Source: Foliimonas ilicis (GTDB lineage: Bacteria > Pseudomonadota > Alphaproteobacteria > Rhizobiales > Rhizobiaceae). From it: a stretch of DNA of 64,000 bases. The position numbers and the translations under genes are program-made. The DNA lies in contig NZ_JBDUUH010000008.1 of the NCBI RefSeq assembly GCF_039939195.1, positions 62,001 to 126,000 of the forward strand, read 5' to 3'. The notes beneath the pieces are model-generated. The model was not told where the DNA came from, ran no database searches, and saw only the letters and a list, made by a program, of their open reading frames with translations. Within the stretch, counting starts at the first letter, position 1; every line of letters begins with the position of its first letter. Of this stretch, positions 28,084 to 37,340 are shown piece by piece.

Positions 28084-29303
28084 TGGCTACAGCCTCCGAA
28101 AGCCGCCAGACAGTGAATGGCAATGTCGTGCCGTTGAGACCCAATATGCCGAAGCCTGCGCTGGCGCTTCATTCGCGGGTTCTGAATGTGGGTATGTTGG
28201 TCGGCTCGACAACGGTCGGCAGCGGCGGCGTTTCAGAGGCGGTACGCGCGCTTTGTCTGGCGCTCTACAGAACCGGCGAGGTCAGGCCGCGCGTTTTCAG
28301 CCTTGAGGACGATGCATCTCCGCAGCGAGATTTCGGGCCGATCCCTGTTCATCTTGCAAAGAGGCGCGGGCCGTTGAGTTTCGGCTACGCACCCGAATTA
28401 TCCAGGCTGGTGAAACAGCATGCGCCGGATGTCGTCCATCTTCACGGATTGTGGATGTATCCCTCCGTTGTTTCGCGGCGGTGGGGTAAGAAAACCGGCA
28501 AACCCTATGTGGTAAGTCCGCACGGCATGCTCGATCCCTGGGCCTTGCAGAACAGCGGCTGGAAAAAACGGCTGGCGCTGCGCCTGTTCGAGACATCCAA
28601 TATGGCGAACGCCGCCTGTCTGCATGCGCTTTGCGAGTCCGAAAAGGACGCAATCGCCATGCTGGGACGGACTGCACCTGTCTTCGTTCTGCCGAATGGC
28701 ATTGAAAAGCCCATGCCGGTCAGCGGCGTTGCGGAATGGCGCAGGAAGCTGCCTGAAAATGCGAAAGTATTGCTGTTTCTCGGGCGCGTGACGCCCAAGA
28801 AAGGCCTGCTCCAACTCATTGAGGCATGGGCCGGCGCGAGATGGCAAAACGCCAACTGGCATCTTGTCATTGTCGGGCCAGGCCATGAGGATCACATGCG
28901 GGACGTGCGCTCCGCGATCCGGAAAAGCGATGTCTTCGACACGGTTCATACCGTCGGTCCCGCATACGGGGTCGAGCGCGCACTATCCTATGCCTCGGCG
29001 GATGCCTTCATTCTTCCCTCAATCAGCGAAGGCTTGCCGCTGGCACCGCTTGAAGCGCTGGCCTATGGCATGCCAGCCTTGCTGACGCCGCAATGCAATC
29101 TGCCGGAAACCTTTGCTGCCGGATGCGCGCTGGAAATGCAGCCCGATGCGGCTTCGATCGAGGCTGCACTGCGCCTGCTGTTTCAAATGACCGAAGCGCA
29201 GAGGCGAGCAATGGGCCAGAACGGGCGCAAACTTGTCGAGGAGCATTTCGACTGGGACGCTGTTGCCGCGCAGTTCTGCGAATTGTATCGGCAGATATCC
29301 TAA
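28080..29303 (+). CDS. glycosyltransferase family 4
   Basis: 407 residues, GT-B fold. The glycine-rich GSTTVGSGGVSEAVRAL loop is near 45, HLHGLWMYPSVVSRRW and SPHGMLDPWAL follow, and the C-terminal donor domain has LLFLGRVTPKKGLLQLIEAW. The E-x7-E signature is in SEGLPLAPLEALAYGMP. The start is taken at 28080 because its ATGA overlaps the preceding stop, indicating coupling; ATG 28083 is the alternative. Convergent with the polymerase gene, whose stop is five bases away. Confidence 0.85.
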   Translation: MMATASESRQTVNGNVVPLRPNMPKPALALHSRVLNVGMLVGSTTVGSGGVSEAVRALCLALYRTGEVRPRVFSLEDDASPQRDFGPIPVHLAKRRGPLSFGYAPELSRLVKQHAPDVVHLHGLWMYPSVVSRRWGKKTGKPYVVSPHGMLDPWALQNSGWKKRLALRLFETSNMANAACLHALCESEKDAIAMLGRTAPVFVLPNGIEKPMPVSGVAEWRRKLPENAKVLLFLGRVTPKKGLLQLIEAWAGARWQNANWHLVIVGPGHEDHMRDVRSAIRKSDVFDTVHTVGPAYGVERALSYASADAFILPSISEGLPLAPLEALAYGMPALLTPQCNLPETFAAGCALEMQPDAASIEAALRLLFQMTEAQRRAMGQNGRKLVEEHFDWDAVAAQFCELYRQIS

Positions 29304-29307
29304 ACAA

Positions 29308-30573
29308 TCACGCGGGTTGCAATCGCATCATGTTGACGCTTGCGACCTGCTGCCTGGATGCCATCGCGTAGACCAGAGCCGGTGCCAGAAACAGCGCGAT
29401 GTGCACCCAGATCGTCACCACCCAATCGGTCTGATGAGAGATCGCGTGCATCGCTGGAACGATCGACAATATGTAGATGATCTGGCCGGCGGCCATCCCC
29501 GCCATAGCCGCATTCCAGATGCGTACCATCAGCCATGACAGAAGCAGGAATTTGAACGCGCCGAAATACCAGAACGACTGGAAAGCATCGGCCATGCCGG
29601 TTTCCGTCGAGCCCGTCGATGGCGTGTAGCCGCGTCCGACGGTCGGCAGGGTAAACAGCAGCGATTGTTTGAGTTCCGCGCCCACGAGCTGGGCGGGCAC
29701 ATAGTTGAAGACGATGCGGTTCCAGTGGAATTTGCCGTAGTCGAATTTCAGTGTCCGGTCCGTCTGGTTGATGCGCAGAACGGCGTTGCGCATTTCCTCG
29801 CCGCCATTTTCAAGTGTGCGCTTGAAGTTTCCTTCAAAGTCGATGTCGGCGATTGCGTTCCAGTTCTCCTGCGGATGCGCGCGTGTGATTTCGCGATAAT
29901 CGCCCATGCTGACCATAGCCACCGTTCCGACCACAAGTCCGGCAATCACTGCGATGCGGGGTACGGCCCAGCGATGCATGAACCAGTAAGGCAGGACGAG
30001 GATCAGGATCAGTTCGATTGCTTCGGCGCGCTTGCCTGTGATGATGATGCGGTCGAAATAGAAGATCAGGTCGAACAGGATGATCGCCAACGCCGGTAGC
30101 GAACGACGCCGCGCAAAACACAGCGACGAAATCACCAAGCCGTAAGTAAGCAGCCGGGCGAAGAACAGATACATGACCGACACGCCGCTTTGCTGGACGC
30201 CGACCGTCAATTCGCCGGGAAGGCGGCTTAGCTGCAGGTAGAAATAGGCACCGATGATCGAGAAAAACCCGGCGACCATGAGCAGCTTGCGTTCATCCAA
30301 GGTCACGTTGAGAAATTCGAACGGTTTGGCCTTTTCCGACCAGCCGAGGCGCAGCATCAGAAGACAGAGGATTCCCATGATCATCGTCTTCACATAGGCA
30401 CCGTCCGGCATGAATGGATCGGTCGAGACGCCTGGCAATTGCGGCAGAATGAACGCGAAGGTGATAACGCCAGCCAGAAATGGAAACTGGTAGACGCGAT
30501 CCGGCCGCATCATGCCCGAAACCAGAAACCAGAGCACGATCCCGCAGAAAATGAGGGTGAGGCTTGAGTTCAT
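29308..30573 (-). CDS. multi-pass membrane protein, probable Wzy-type polysaccharide polymerase
   Basis: 421 residues with about ten hydrophobic segments spread along the chain and a large polar loop in the middle-to-late part (about 225-325, containing RGYTPSTGSTETGMADAF). That layout, with no recognisable enzyme motif and a place between the initiating transferase operon and glycosyltransferases, is what Wzy polymerases show. Sequence conservation in that group is very low, so the call rests on topology and context. Overlaps the upstream YdcF-like gene by four bases. Confidence 0.65.
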   Translation of the reverse strand: MNSSLTLIFCGIVLWFLVSGMMRPDRVYQFPFLAGVITFAFILPQLPGVSTDPFMPDGAYVKTMIMGILCLLMLRLGWSEKAKPFEFLNVTLDERKLLMVAGFFSIIGAYFYLQLSRLPGELTVGVQQSGVSVMYLFFARLLTYGLVISSLCFARRRSLPALAIILFDLIFYFDRIIITGKRAEAIELILILVLPYWFMHRWAVPRIAVIAGLVVGTVAMVSMGDYREITRAHPQENWNAIADIDFEGNFKRTLENGGEEMRNAVLRINQTDRTLKFDYGKFHWNRIVFNYVPAQLVGAELKQSLLFTLPTVGRGYTPSTGSTETGMADAFQSFWYFGAFKFLLLSWLMVRIWNAAMAGMAAGQIIYILSIVPAMHAISHQTDWVVTIWVHIALFLAPALVYAMASRQQVASVNMMRLQPA

Positions 30574-31229
30574 GAGAACGCTTTCCTTACATTCTCGACG
30601 CCGCTTGCGTAGAACAATTCACCGGCCGCGCGTTGCAGCCCATAGGCGATGGATTTGACATATTCCTTGGCGATTGCCGGTCCGTACGGCCCGAAAACGA
30701 TGGCCCATATGTCTGTCGGCGGCTCGGCTGGAAGCGACGACCATTCGATGGAAGGTTCCAGATAGCGGAACGTGTCGAGCGCGCGCCTGGAATGAAACCA
30801 GTTCGTCACCACGACGGCATGTTTCACGCCCATTTTTTCGAGAATATCGATGGCGTTTTTCGCGTTTTCCCAGGTGTCGCGGGAAAGGCAATCGAGCGAG
30901 ATCTGCGCACGATCCACGCCATCGCTTACCATCTGGTCGGCAATATATGTGCAGTCTCCATCGCCCGCGATGACGACTGCAGGTGCGACGCCTTCATTCC
31001 AGAGTTCGGCGGCCCTTGTGGCGCGCGTTGGCCCATCGCCTCCCAGCACGACCATTGCGTCGGCCTTCTGAACGTCGTCGCGCACGGTCAGCAAAGGGTC
31101 TGCCAGAATGATCGCCGCAAAATAGGCCATGCTTGCCGCCGCGATTAAAAGCACGATGAAAGACACGCCCAGAACCGCATAGGACGCCGCGCTACGCTTG
31201 AATGGCCTGCGGTCGGCACGGATGTTCAC
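30570..31229 (-). CDS. YdcF/SanA-like (DUF218) membrane-anchored protein
   Basis: 219 residues from the GTG at 31229, whose GTGA overlaps the stop of the preceding glycosyltransferase. One N-terminal membrane helix (YAVLGVSFIVLLIAAASMAYFA) is followed by a DUF218 domain (ADAMVVLGGDGPTRATRAAELW, SRDTWENAKNAIDIL, VVTNWFHSRRALDTFRY). The biochemical role of this family is not established; members are common in envelope and polysaccharide gene sets. Confidence 0.8.
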   Translation of the reverse strand: MNIRADRRPFKRSAASYAVLGVSFIVLLIAAASMAYFAAIILADPLLTVRDDVQKADAMVVLGGDGPTRATRAAELWNEGVAPAVVIAGDGDCTYIADQMVSDGVDRAQISLDCLSRDTWENAKNAIDILEKMGVKHAVVVTNWFHSRRALDTFRYLEPSIEWSSLPAEPPTDIWAIVFGPYGPAIAKEYVKSIAYGLQRAAGELFYASGVENVRKAFS

Positions 31230-32059
31230 ACTGACAATCCCTGCCTTCGGCGCTGAAGCTCCGCAGTTTTGATGACGATCATGAATTCGTAGGAAGCAAT
31301 CAGGCGGCAATAGGCATAGCCAGCCCAACCGTCGAGAAAGCCGCCCCGGAACAGGTACATATAGAGAAATCGCAAGATTGGCCTGCACGGTGCGCGATAT
31401 GACAATTCCTTCAGGAAGCGCCGTCTCGTGCCGGGGTCGGAACTAATGAGATGCGACCATTCCAGTTTGCGCGGTTCGGCGCGCTGCTGGGCGAGATCGG
31501 CCTCAGTGCTCGAATAGCGATTGTGCTTGTCGAACCAGGCGGCCATGCCTTTGTTGAAGCTGTAATGGATGAAATGCGCCTGCAATTCGCCATTCGGACC
31601 GTCGCCGATGCAACGCGAATGCACGGAGCGCTCAAAGCTCACCTTGTCGGGGCGTACCAGACGCGTAATCCAGGTCGGATAAAGGCTGGAGCGCCGGATC
31701 CACTGCCCCATGAACATGTTCTTGTAGCGTGCTTTGAAAAACACTTCGGGACGTGATGGGTCGTTGGCTATGCGCAGCATTTCGTCGCGCAGATCGTCCG
31801 GCGTGATTTCATCGGCGTCCGGCGTGTAGACCCATTTGTGCTTGAACTGAATCTGCTTCAGCCCGTAATTGCGCTGCTGGACCTCGCTCTCATGCACATG
31901 CTGATAGACGCGCGCGCCTGCCGCCCTGGCGATTTCGACGGTTCGGTCGGTGCTGAAGGAATCGAGGATCACAATGTCGTCGCACCATGAAAGCGAGGCG
32001 AGGCAGGCAGGCAGATTCGCCTCCTCGTTCCAGGTCATGATGAGGGTGGAAATGCTCAT
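31226..32059 (-). CDS. glycosyltransferase family 2
   Basis: 277 residues with a GT-A fold. It has MTWNEEANLPACLASLSW at the start, the first Asp region DDIVILDSFSTDRT, and the metal-binding TPDADE motif near 79-84. It resembles WaaE/KdtX-type transferases that add a sugar to a membrane-linked acceptor, so a cytoplasmic step on lipid-linked intermediates is likely. Four-base overlaps on both sides tie it to the WecA-like and YdcF-like genes. Confidence 0.85.
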   Translation of the reverse strand: MSISTLIMTWNEEANLPACLASLSWCDDIVILDSFSTDRTVEIARAAGARVYQHVHESEVQQRNYGLKQIQFKHKWVYTPDADEITPDDLRDEMLRIANDPSRPEVFFKARYKNMFMGQWIRRSSLYPTWITRLVRPDKVSFERSVHSRCIGDGPNGELQAHFIHYSFNKGMAAWFDKHNRYSSTEADLAQQRAEPRKLEWSHLISSDPGTRRRFLKELSYRAPCRPILRFLYMYLFRGGFLDGWAGYAYCRLIASYEFMIVIKTAELQRRRQGLSV

Positions 32060-33171
32060 TGAGGCACCGCGGGATCGAGGGATTTGGACTGTGTCTCACC
32101 GGATGCGGTGGCTATCGGAGACGGTACTTTGAACTGACGGCTCTCTTCATTCATCGCCGCGACAAGAAGCGTATGCAAAACCACCGGCACGACCAGCGCG
32201 GCGGTCAGCGTTATCGGTGAAATGCCTAACACGACGCCCAGCCAGCCAATGAAGCCGCAAACGGTGCAGAATAGTATCATCAGTCCGGATGTCGCTGTAT
32301 GTGACAGCCCCCGGTCGATGAGAAGGTGATGGAAATGCCAGCGATCCGCCGTCATCGGGCTGCGTCCCGCGGCCCTGCGCCTGACCATCAGGCTGGCCAT
32401 GTCGGTGATCGGTAGAATGATCGTCCAGAGCAGAATGGGCAGCGGCACCGGGTTCGGCCCGCTGGCAAGGTCGATCACCAGATAGGCGATGGTCGCGCCG
32501 AGGGCGGTGCTGCCTGCATCGCCCATGAAGACCGAAGCGCGGTTGCGCCATTTGTGGCGCATGTTGAAGGTGAGGAACCCGAGTACGCCGGCCAGCATCA
32601 CCATGGCGAATTCGGCCAGGTCCAGTCGACCCGTATGTGTTGCGATGAGCGCAAGCCAGAAGAGGCTCGATGCGGCGATGCCGCCCGCAAGCCCGTCTGC
32701 GCCGTCGATCATGTTTGTTGCGTTGATAAGCCCGACCACGAAGACGATGGCCAAAGCAGGCAGTAGCCAGCCGATCGCAGGAATTTGGCCGGTATCGAGA
32801 AGATAGGAAGCGCTCGAAAGCAGGTCTGGTATATTGAAAACCAGTATCGCGGCGGCACAGATTTGCACCGCCAAGCGCGGCGCGACCGGCAGCCGCCAGC
32901 GGTCATCGGCAAAGCCCGTACCGACCAGCATGATCAGTGCGACGGCGAGATACCATTGGATGCCATAATTGTAGTCGATCGCCGTATCGTAGAGCGCAAA
33001 GGCACCGAATATCGCCAGGCCACCGCAAAGCGGCACCAGCCCATCATGCACCTTGCGATGGTCGGGCGCATCGACAAGACCCAGAACGAAGGCAAATCTT
33101 CGGAAAATGACGACCATCAACACGGTCATGGTGAACATTCCGAAGAACCCGATCGCGATATGAAGTGGCAT
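32056..33171 (-). CDS. undecaprenyl-phosphate sugar-1-phosphate transferase (WecA/MraY family)
   Basis: Integral membrane enzyme, about 371 residues and eleven hydrophobic segments. It starts polysaccharide assembly by loading a sugar phosphate, typically an N-acetylhexosamine, on undecaprenyl phosphate. Family motifs are visible: VDAPDHRKVHDGLVPLCGG, the DD pair in TGFADDRW, NATNMIDGADGLAGG, VFMGDAGST and the WHFHHLLIDRG histidine motif. ATG 33171 begins the conserved first helix; an in-frame ATG at 33213 would add 14 polar residues. First gene of the leftward operon 33171-29308. Confidence 0.9.
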   Translation of the reverse strand: MPLHIAIGFFGMFTMTVLMVVIFRRFAFVLGLVDAPDHRKVHDGLVPLCGGLAIFGAFALYDTAIDYNYGIQWYLAVALIMLVGTGFADDRWRLPVAPRLAVQICAAAILVFNIPDLLSSASYLLDTGQIPAIGWLLPALAIVFVVGLINATNMIDGADGLAGGIAASSLFWLALIATHTGRLDLAEFAMVMLAGVLGFLTFNMRHKWRNRASVFMGDAGSTALGATIAYLVIDLASGPNPVPLPILLWTIILPITDMASLMVRRRAAGRSPMTADRWHFHHLLIDRGLSHTATSGLMILFCTVCGFIGWLGVVLGISPITLTAALVVPVVLHTLLVAAMNEESRQFKVPSPIATASGETQSKSLDPAVPQ

Positions 33172-33356
33172 TGCAGGACGCCCCGGTTTTTCGCGCGATG
33201 CATGTACCTGCATCTGTTGCGAATAGAATTTCGAGCTTTGATTCTAGCCGCCGCGAGCCAATGTATGGATTCGGACATTGAGGTGAGGGGCGAAGCCTCA
33301 AGAGGTATGCGACTACTCCGAAGGAATCGATTTGGAGGCTTGATCACGCCGCGAAT

Positions 33357-33587
33357 CTAGTCGCGTAGCCCGTCTTTTCCGTCGCGGATCGCGGCCACCA
33401 GTTCGGAGGCCATGAGGGCTTCGTCGTCATTGTTGGCGATACCCTTTTTCTGAAGGGTTTTAACGGCGTCGGAAAGTGAGTCTTCAATCTCCATCGAGGA
33501 CAGAATTCCGTTTTCCCTCAGGGAGAGGAGTATGCTTTCGCAGATTGCCAATGCGGCAAGCCCCGAGGATCTCGCAGTCCCAGACAT
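33357..33587 (-). CDS. small protein of unknown function
   Basis: 76 residues from ATG 33587 (AAGG upstream). It has a helical alanine- and leucine-rich N-terminal half (GLAALAICESILLSLRENGIL) and a charged C-terminal half (MEIEDSLSDAVKTLQKKG...LVAAIRDG). No membrane helix or known motif is obvious. Monocistronic between two polysaccharide operons. The codon usage looks coding, but I do not recognise a family. Confidence 0.6.
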   Translation of the reverse strand: MSGTARSSGLAALAICESILLSLRENGILSSMEIEDSLSDAVKTLQKKGIANNDDEALMASELVAAIRDGKDGLRD

Positions 33588-33791
33588 GATTTTGAACCTT
33601 TGACGCATGCGCGAGCAACACCGTTATGCGAGTGCCTTGGGCCTCAAGAACGCACAATGGATCGCTAAATCGCCTCCACATTTTGTCCCCCAGCCGCTTG
33701 CGAGTTTGTGATGCGGCGTCACATTGCGCCACCTGATCCTTGTGGTAGCGGACTAAGCAATTCGGCTGTCGGTGAAATTTGGAATTGCGAA

Positions 33792-34442
33792 TTAGAAACT
33801 CGCCTTGCGTAGAGTAAACGCTTCGGCGTGGCGCTCCGGCGCGCGGCATTCCATTCCGCGAAGGCGGGAGAGACCGAGAAAGGTTTCGGCGTCGAACCAG
33901 TCCTTGGAACGCTGCGTGCCGAAATGTTCGAGCAGTAACGATGCCTTCTTGTCTGCCTGGCTTGCAGTCAGTGGAAAATAGGCATTGCGCGGGCCGAGGT
34001 CGCCGTCCCATTTGGGAATTTCATATTCGAAGATCAGGTGATCGCGGAAAACGTTCCAGGTGAGCTGGTTGACCTCGCGATGGTCCTGATGGGAATCCTC
34101 GCGCGAATGCGTGAAAATGACATCGGGATTGAAACGCGCGCGGATGTCGATCAGCTTTTGCTTGATCGACCTGTTTTGGGTGGGAAAGTAGCTGTCGTCG
34201 AAATCCGCGAGTTCGATCGTCGATTTGTCCGCGCCTTTGAGAAAAGCCTCGGCAGACGCCCGTGCCTCATACGCCCGCTGCCCGCCGCTGCTCAGCACGC
34301 ACCAAAGCGCATTCAATTTTACGCCGGAATCGATCAGCGATAATATTGTGCCACCGGCACCGATCTCTATGTCGTCGGAATGCGCGCCGATGAACAGCAC
34401 CGACAGGCTTTCTCCGGGCAAGGCTAGACGCAGGCTTCTCAT
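33792..34442 (-). CDS. PIG-L-family deacetylase
   Basis: 216 residues. Zinc-dependent N-acetylglucosaminyl deacetylase-like fold: the AHSDD motif near residue 20 and the HQDHREV motif near 118 give the His/Asp zinc ligands. Likely removes an acyl group from an amino sugar or nucleotide sugar used by this cluster. The ATG at 34442 shares a base with the stop of the nucleotidyltransferase gene, so the two are coupled. The substrate is unknown. Confidence 0.85.
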   Translation of the reverse strand: MRSLRLALPGESLSVLFIGAHSDDIEIGAGGTILSLIDSGVKLNALWCVLSSGGQRAYEARASAEAFLKGADKSTIELADFDDSYFPTQNRSIKQKLIDIRARFNPDVIFTHSREDSHQDHREVNQLTWNVFRDHLIFEYEIPKWDGDLGPRNAYFPLTASQADKKASLLLEHFGTQRSKDWFDAETFLGLSRLRGMECRAPERHAEAFTLRKASF

Positions 34443-35251
34443 CACAAAGCTATGGCATCTCTTTGGATGGCAGGCCGCGACGACTGCTTGTGCCAGGGCA
34501 TATCGCCCTTTTCGACCATATCTTCCAGCGCCTGCCAGTCCTTCAGCGTATCCATCGAGCGCCAGAAGCCTTCATGCTTGTAGGCCATCAGCTTGTCTTC
34601 TGCGATGAGCCGAGCAAATGGCTCGAGAACGAGTTCTTCGCCTTCGCGCATGTAGTCGTAGATTTCCGGACGGAAGAGGAAGTAGCCGCCATTGATCCAG
34701 ATATCGGACGTATCGGATGTGCGGAATTCGCGCACGCGCCCGTCATCGGCAATATGTGCAAGATGGTAGGTAAGCGGCGGGCGAACGGCCAGGAAACAGG
34801 CGATCTTTCCGCTTTGCTTGAAGCGCTCAATCATGTCGGTCAGGTCGACATTGGTCAGGCCGTCGCTGTAATTGGCGAGGAACATCTCCTCGTTTTTCAC
34901 ATGCTCCTTGGCCGCCCAAAGGCGCTCGCCGATATTGCGCCAGATGCCGGTGTCGATCAGCGTGACACGCCATTCCTCGCGGCTTTCCTCCAGCAATTGA
35001 ATGTCGCGACCGCCTGCCGAAACGATGCAATCGGCGAAGGTTTGCGGGCGGCTGTTGAGGAAGAATTCCTTGACGACATTGGCCTTGTAGCCAAGGCAAA
35101 GCACGAAATCCTCGTGTCCGTAATCACTGTAATATTGCATGACGTGGCGCAGGATCGGCTGGTGGCCGAGCGGGATCATGGGTTTTGGAACGCTTTCGGA
35201 ATAGTCGCGAATACGCGTGCCCAAACCGCCGCAGAAGAGGACGACTTTCAT
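34442..35251 (-). CDS. sugar-phosphate nucleotidyltransferase (glucose-1-phosphate cytidylyltransferase-like)
   Basis: 269 residues. The nucleotide-binding start MKVVLFCGGLGTRIRDYSESVPKPMI is the classic pyrophosphorylase signature. ANYSDGLTNVDLTDMIERF, INGGYFLFRPEIYDYM and EGFWRSMDTLKDW resemble RfbF (CTP:glucose-1-phosphate cytidylyltransferase). No CDP-glucose 4,6-dehydratase of standard type is obvious nearby, so the activated sugar may be other than CDP-glucose. ATG 35251 overlaps the upstream methyltransferase stop (ATGA). It supplies the first step of the unusual sugar pathway in this cluster. Confidence 0.82.
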   Translation of the reverse strand: MKVVLFCGGLGTRIRDYSESVPKPMIPLGHQPILRHVMQYYSDYGHEDFVLCLGYKANVVKEFFLNSRPQTFADCIVSAGGRDIQLLEESREEWRVTLIDTGIWRNIGERLWAAKEHVKNEEMFLANYSDGLTNVDLTDMIERFKQSGKIACFLAVRPPLTYHLAHIADDGRVREFRTSDTSDIWINGGYFLFRPEIYDYMREGEELVLEPFARLIAEDKLMAYKHEGFWRSMDTLKDWQALEDMVEKGDMPWHKQSSRPAIQRDAIAL

Positions 35252-36540
35252 GGCTGCAACTCCGCAGGATCGATGATTGTTACAAACGGGATCGGAACGA
35301 CGAACTTGGCACCCCAAGCGGCGACGTGATGCATCTGCTCCACGATTTCGTCCTTCAGATTCCATGGCAGGATCAGAATGTAATGGGGCTTGGCTTCATC
35401 GAGCGCATGGACCGGCCGGATCGGAATATGCATTCCGGGGGTGAAGCGGCCGTGCTTGTAAGGATTGCGATCGACCGTGAAATCCAGGAAATCCGGGCCG
35501 ATGCCGCAATAGTTCAAAAGCGTGTTGCCCTTGCCGGGCGCACCATATCCGCAGATCGTCTTGCCTTCGTTTTTCGCGGCAATGAGAAATGCGAGAAGGT
35601 CGCGCTTGGCGCGCCGCGCACGCTCGCCGAAAGCCGTGTATGTCGAAACGACGGTCAGGCCATGCCGGTGTTCGCGTTCGAGAAGGGCGGGCACCGCCTT
35701 ACCGATCTTATGGCTGCTGTGTTCGTGAGCCAGATAGACACGCAGCGAGCCGCCATGGGTCGGCAGTTCCTGAACGTCGATCACCTTCAATCCATGGCGG
35801 AATGCCATTTTCTCGATCGTTATCAACGAGAAGTAGGAAAAATGCTCGTGATAGATCGTGTCGAACTGGTTTTCCGCGATCAGCTTTTCGATATGCGGAA
35901 ATTCCAGCGTGATGACGCCTTCCGGCTTCAGCAGCACCTGCATTCCAGCGACGAAATCGTTGAGGTCCGGCACCTGCGCCAGCACATTGTTGCCGATAAT
36001 CAAATCAGCCTGTTTTCCTTCGGAAACCAACTGCTCCGCATAATTCCGGCCGAAGAACTCAATCATCGTCGGCACGCCTTTTTCGATAGCGGCGGCGGCG
36101 ACGTTTGCTGCTGGCTCGATGCCCAGAACCGGAATTCCAAGCGGTAGAAAATGCTGCAGCAGATAGCCGTCATTACTGGCCAGTTCGACCGCGAGGCTGT
36201 TCTCGTTCAAGCCCAGCCTGTCGGTGATCGCCCGGCAGTAGGACTTGGCGTGGGCGACCCAGCTCGTCGAATAGGATGAGAAGTAAGCGTATTCGGTGAA
36301 GATCGATTCCGGGCTCATATATTCCTTGAGCTGCACCAGAAAGCAGTCGTCGCAGACGAGCACATGCAGCGGGAAATAAGCCTCCATCTGGTCGAGCCGG
36401 TCGGCTGGCAGAAAGTCCTCGCAAGGAGGCGACATGCCGAGATCGACGAAGGTGTGCCGCAGATGCGCGCCGCAAAGCCTGCAGTCGCTTTCGGGAGTCG
36501 TGTGGGTACCGCTCCTGATCTCGCTCGCCTGGAAATTCAT
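35248..36540 (-). CDS. NDP-sugar C-methyltransferase-like protein
   Basis: 430 residues. Three regions fit the sugar C-methyltransferase family: an N-terminal zinc-binding domain (CRLCG... and CDDCFLVQL), a SAM-binding domain (VELASNDGYLLQHF, GIEPAANVAAAA) and a C-terminal Rossmann-like domain (GYGAPGKGNTLLNYCG). Such enzymes methylate a ring carbon of a keto-deoxysugar nucleotide, which would make a branched sugar. ATG 36540 is chosen for the AGGGA upstream; 21 further codons are open but unconserved in appearance. First gene of the leftward operon ending with the PIG-L gene. Confidence 0.82.
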   Translation of the reverse strand: MNFQASEIRSGTHTTPESDCRLCGAHLRHTFVDLGMSPPCEDFLPADRLDQMEAYFPLHVLVCDDCFLVQLKEYMSPESIFTEYAYFSSYSTSWVAHAKSYCRAITDRLGLNENSLAVELASNDGYLLQHFLPLGIPVLGIEPAANVAAAAIEKGVPTMIEFFGRNYAEQLVSEGKQADLIIGNNVLAQVPDLNDFVAGMQVLLKPEGVITLEFPHIEKLIAENQFDTIYHEHFSYFSLITIEKMAFRHGLKVIDVQELPTHGGSLRVYLAHEHSSHKIGKAVPALLEREHRHGLTVVSTYTAFGERARRAKRDLLAFLIAAKNEGKTICGYGAPGKGNTLLNYCGIGPDFLDFTVDRNPYKHGRFTPGMHIPIRPVHALDEAKPHYILILPWNLKDEIVEQMHHVAAWGAKFVVPIPFVTIIDPAELQP

Positions 36541-36736
36541 AGTCCAATCCCTTTTGCCGCAATGTCGGTGATTGGCCGAGATTACAGCTTGCGGGCCGGG
36601 CATGCCGATACGGCAATAAGAGTGTCGCGGGTGCCATATGGTGCACCGTCCGTACGGGGCATGGCGGCGTAGCCGGGCTGCTATCCCCCAAAGGGCGTGA
36701 GTACCCGCCGCATCTAAGGCATTCGGGCGTGCGGCT

Positions 36737-36753
36737 TACCCCTAGATACCCAT
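36737..36753. promoter_or_regulatory. tandem NarL-heptamer-like sites upstream of the rmlC-like gene
   Basis: TACCCCT at 36737-36743 and TACCCAT at 36747-36753, direct repeats exactly 10 bp apart; both match TACYYMT perfectly. TACCCGC lies 35 bases upstream. They stand in the 260-bp divergent region between the methyltransferase operon and the rmlC-like gene, about 50 bases before the latter's start. Confidence 0.45.
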
Positions 36754-36800
36754 TGGCCCCAGCGCCGCTCCGTGGAAAACTCGACACAAACGAGAAGGCA

Positions 36801-37340
36801 ATGATGAAATTCACAGAGACACCGTTGAAAGGACTTTGGATCGTCGAGCCTGTGCCGGTGCGCGACGAGCGCGGCGCGTTCATGCGTATTTTCTGCATAA
36901 ATGAGTTTGGCGAACGTGGACTTGAAACGCGCTTCGTGCAGCACAGCCATTCGCTCAATCTGAAAAAGCATACTTTGCGCGGGCTGCACTTCCAGAATGC
37001 GCCGCATAGCGAGGTGAAGCTGGTCTCCTGCATTCGCGGCAGTATCTGGGATGTAGCCATTGATATAAGGCCCGGCTCGCCGACGCGGAATCATTGGTTC
37101 GCGGTGGAACTGACCGCTGAAAACCAGCGCCAGCTCTACATTCCGAAAGGCTTCGCCCACGGTTTCCAGACACTGGAGGACGACACGCTCGTCTCCTACC
37201 TGATCTCGGAATTTCATGCGCCGGATGCTGCAAGCGGCATGCGTTATGACGAACCGGCGATTGGCATAGAGTGGCCAGCACAGCCAAGCGTCATATCGGA
37301 TCGCGATTTGAAATGGGGCTATCTCGCAGCGTTTTCCTGA
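36801..37340 (+). CDS. dTDP-4-dehydrorhamnose 3,5-epimerase-like protein
   Basis: 179 residues, RmlC cupin fold. The catalytic His is in TLRGLHFQ, SCIRGSIWDVAIDIR follows, and the second signature is IPKGFAHGFQTLEDDT. The enzyme epimerises a 4-keto-6-deoxy nucleotide sugar. The usual partners rmlA, rmlB and rmlD are absent from the window, so it more likely serves the cytidylyltransferase/C-methyltransferase pathway here than dTDP-rhamnose. The 3' end overlaps the convergent DUF4910 gene by 22 bases. Confidence 0.88.
   Translation: MMKFTETPLKGLWIVEPVPVRDERGAFMRIFCINEFGERGLETRFVQHSHSLNLKKHTLRGLHFQNAPHSEVKLVSCIRGSIWDVAIDIRPGSPTRNHWFAVELTAENQRQLYIPKGFAHGFQTLEDDTLVSYLISEFHAPDAASGMRYDEPAIGIEWPAQPSVISDRDLKWGYLAAFS

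Noticed and set aside
36801..37340. dTDP-rhamnose pathway based on the RmlC-like gene
   Set aside because: No rmlA, rmlB or rmlD is present in the window; the gene more likely serves another 4-keto-deoxysugar.
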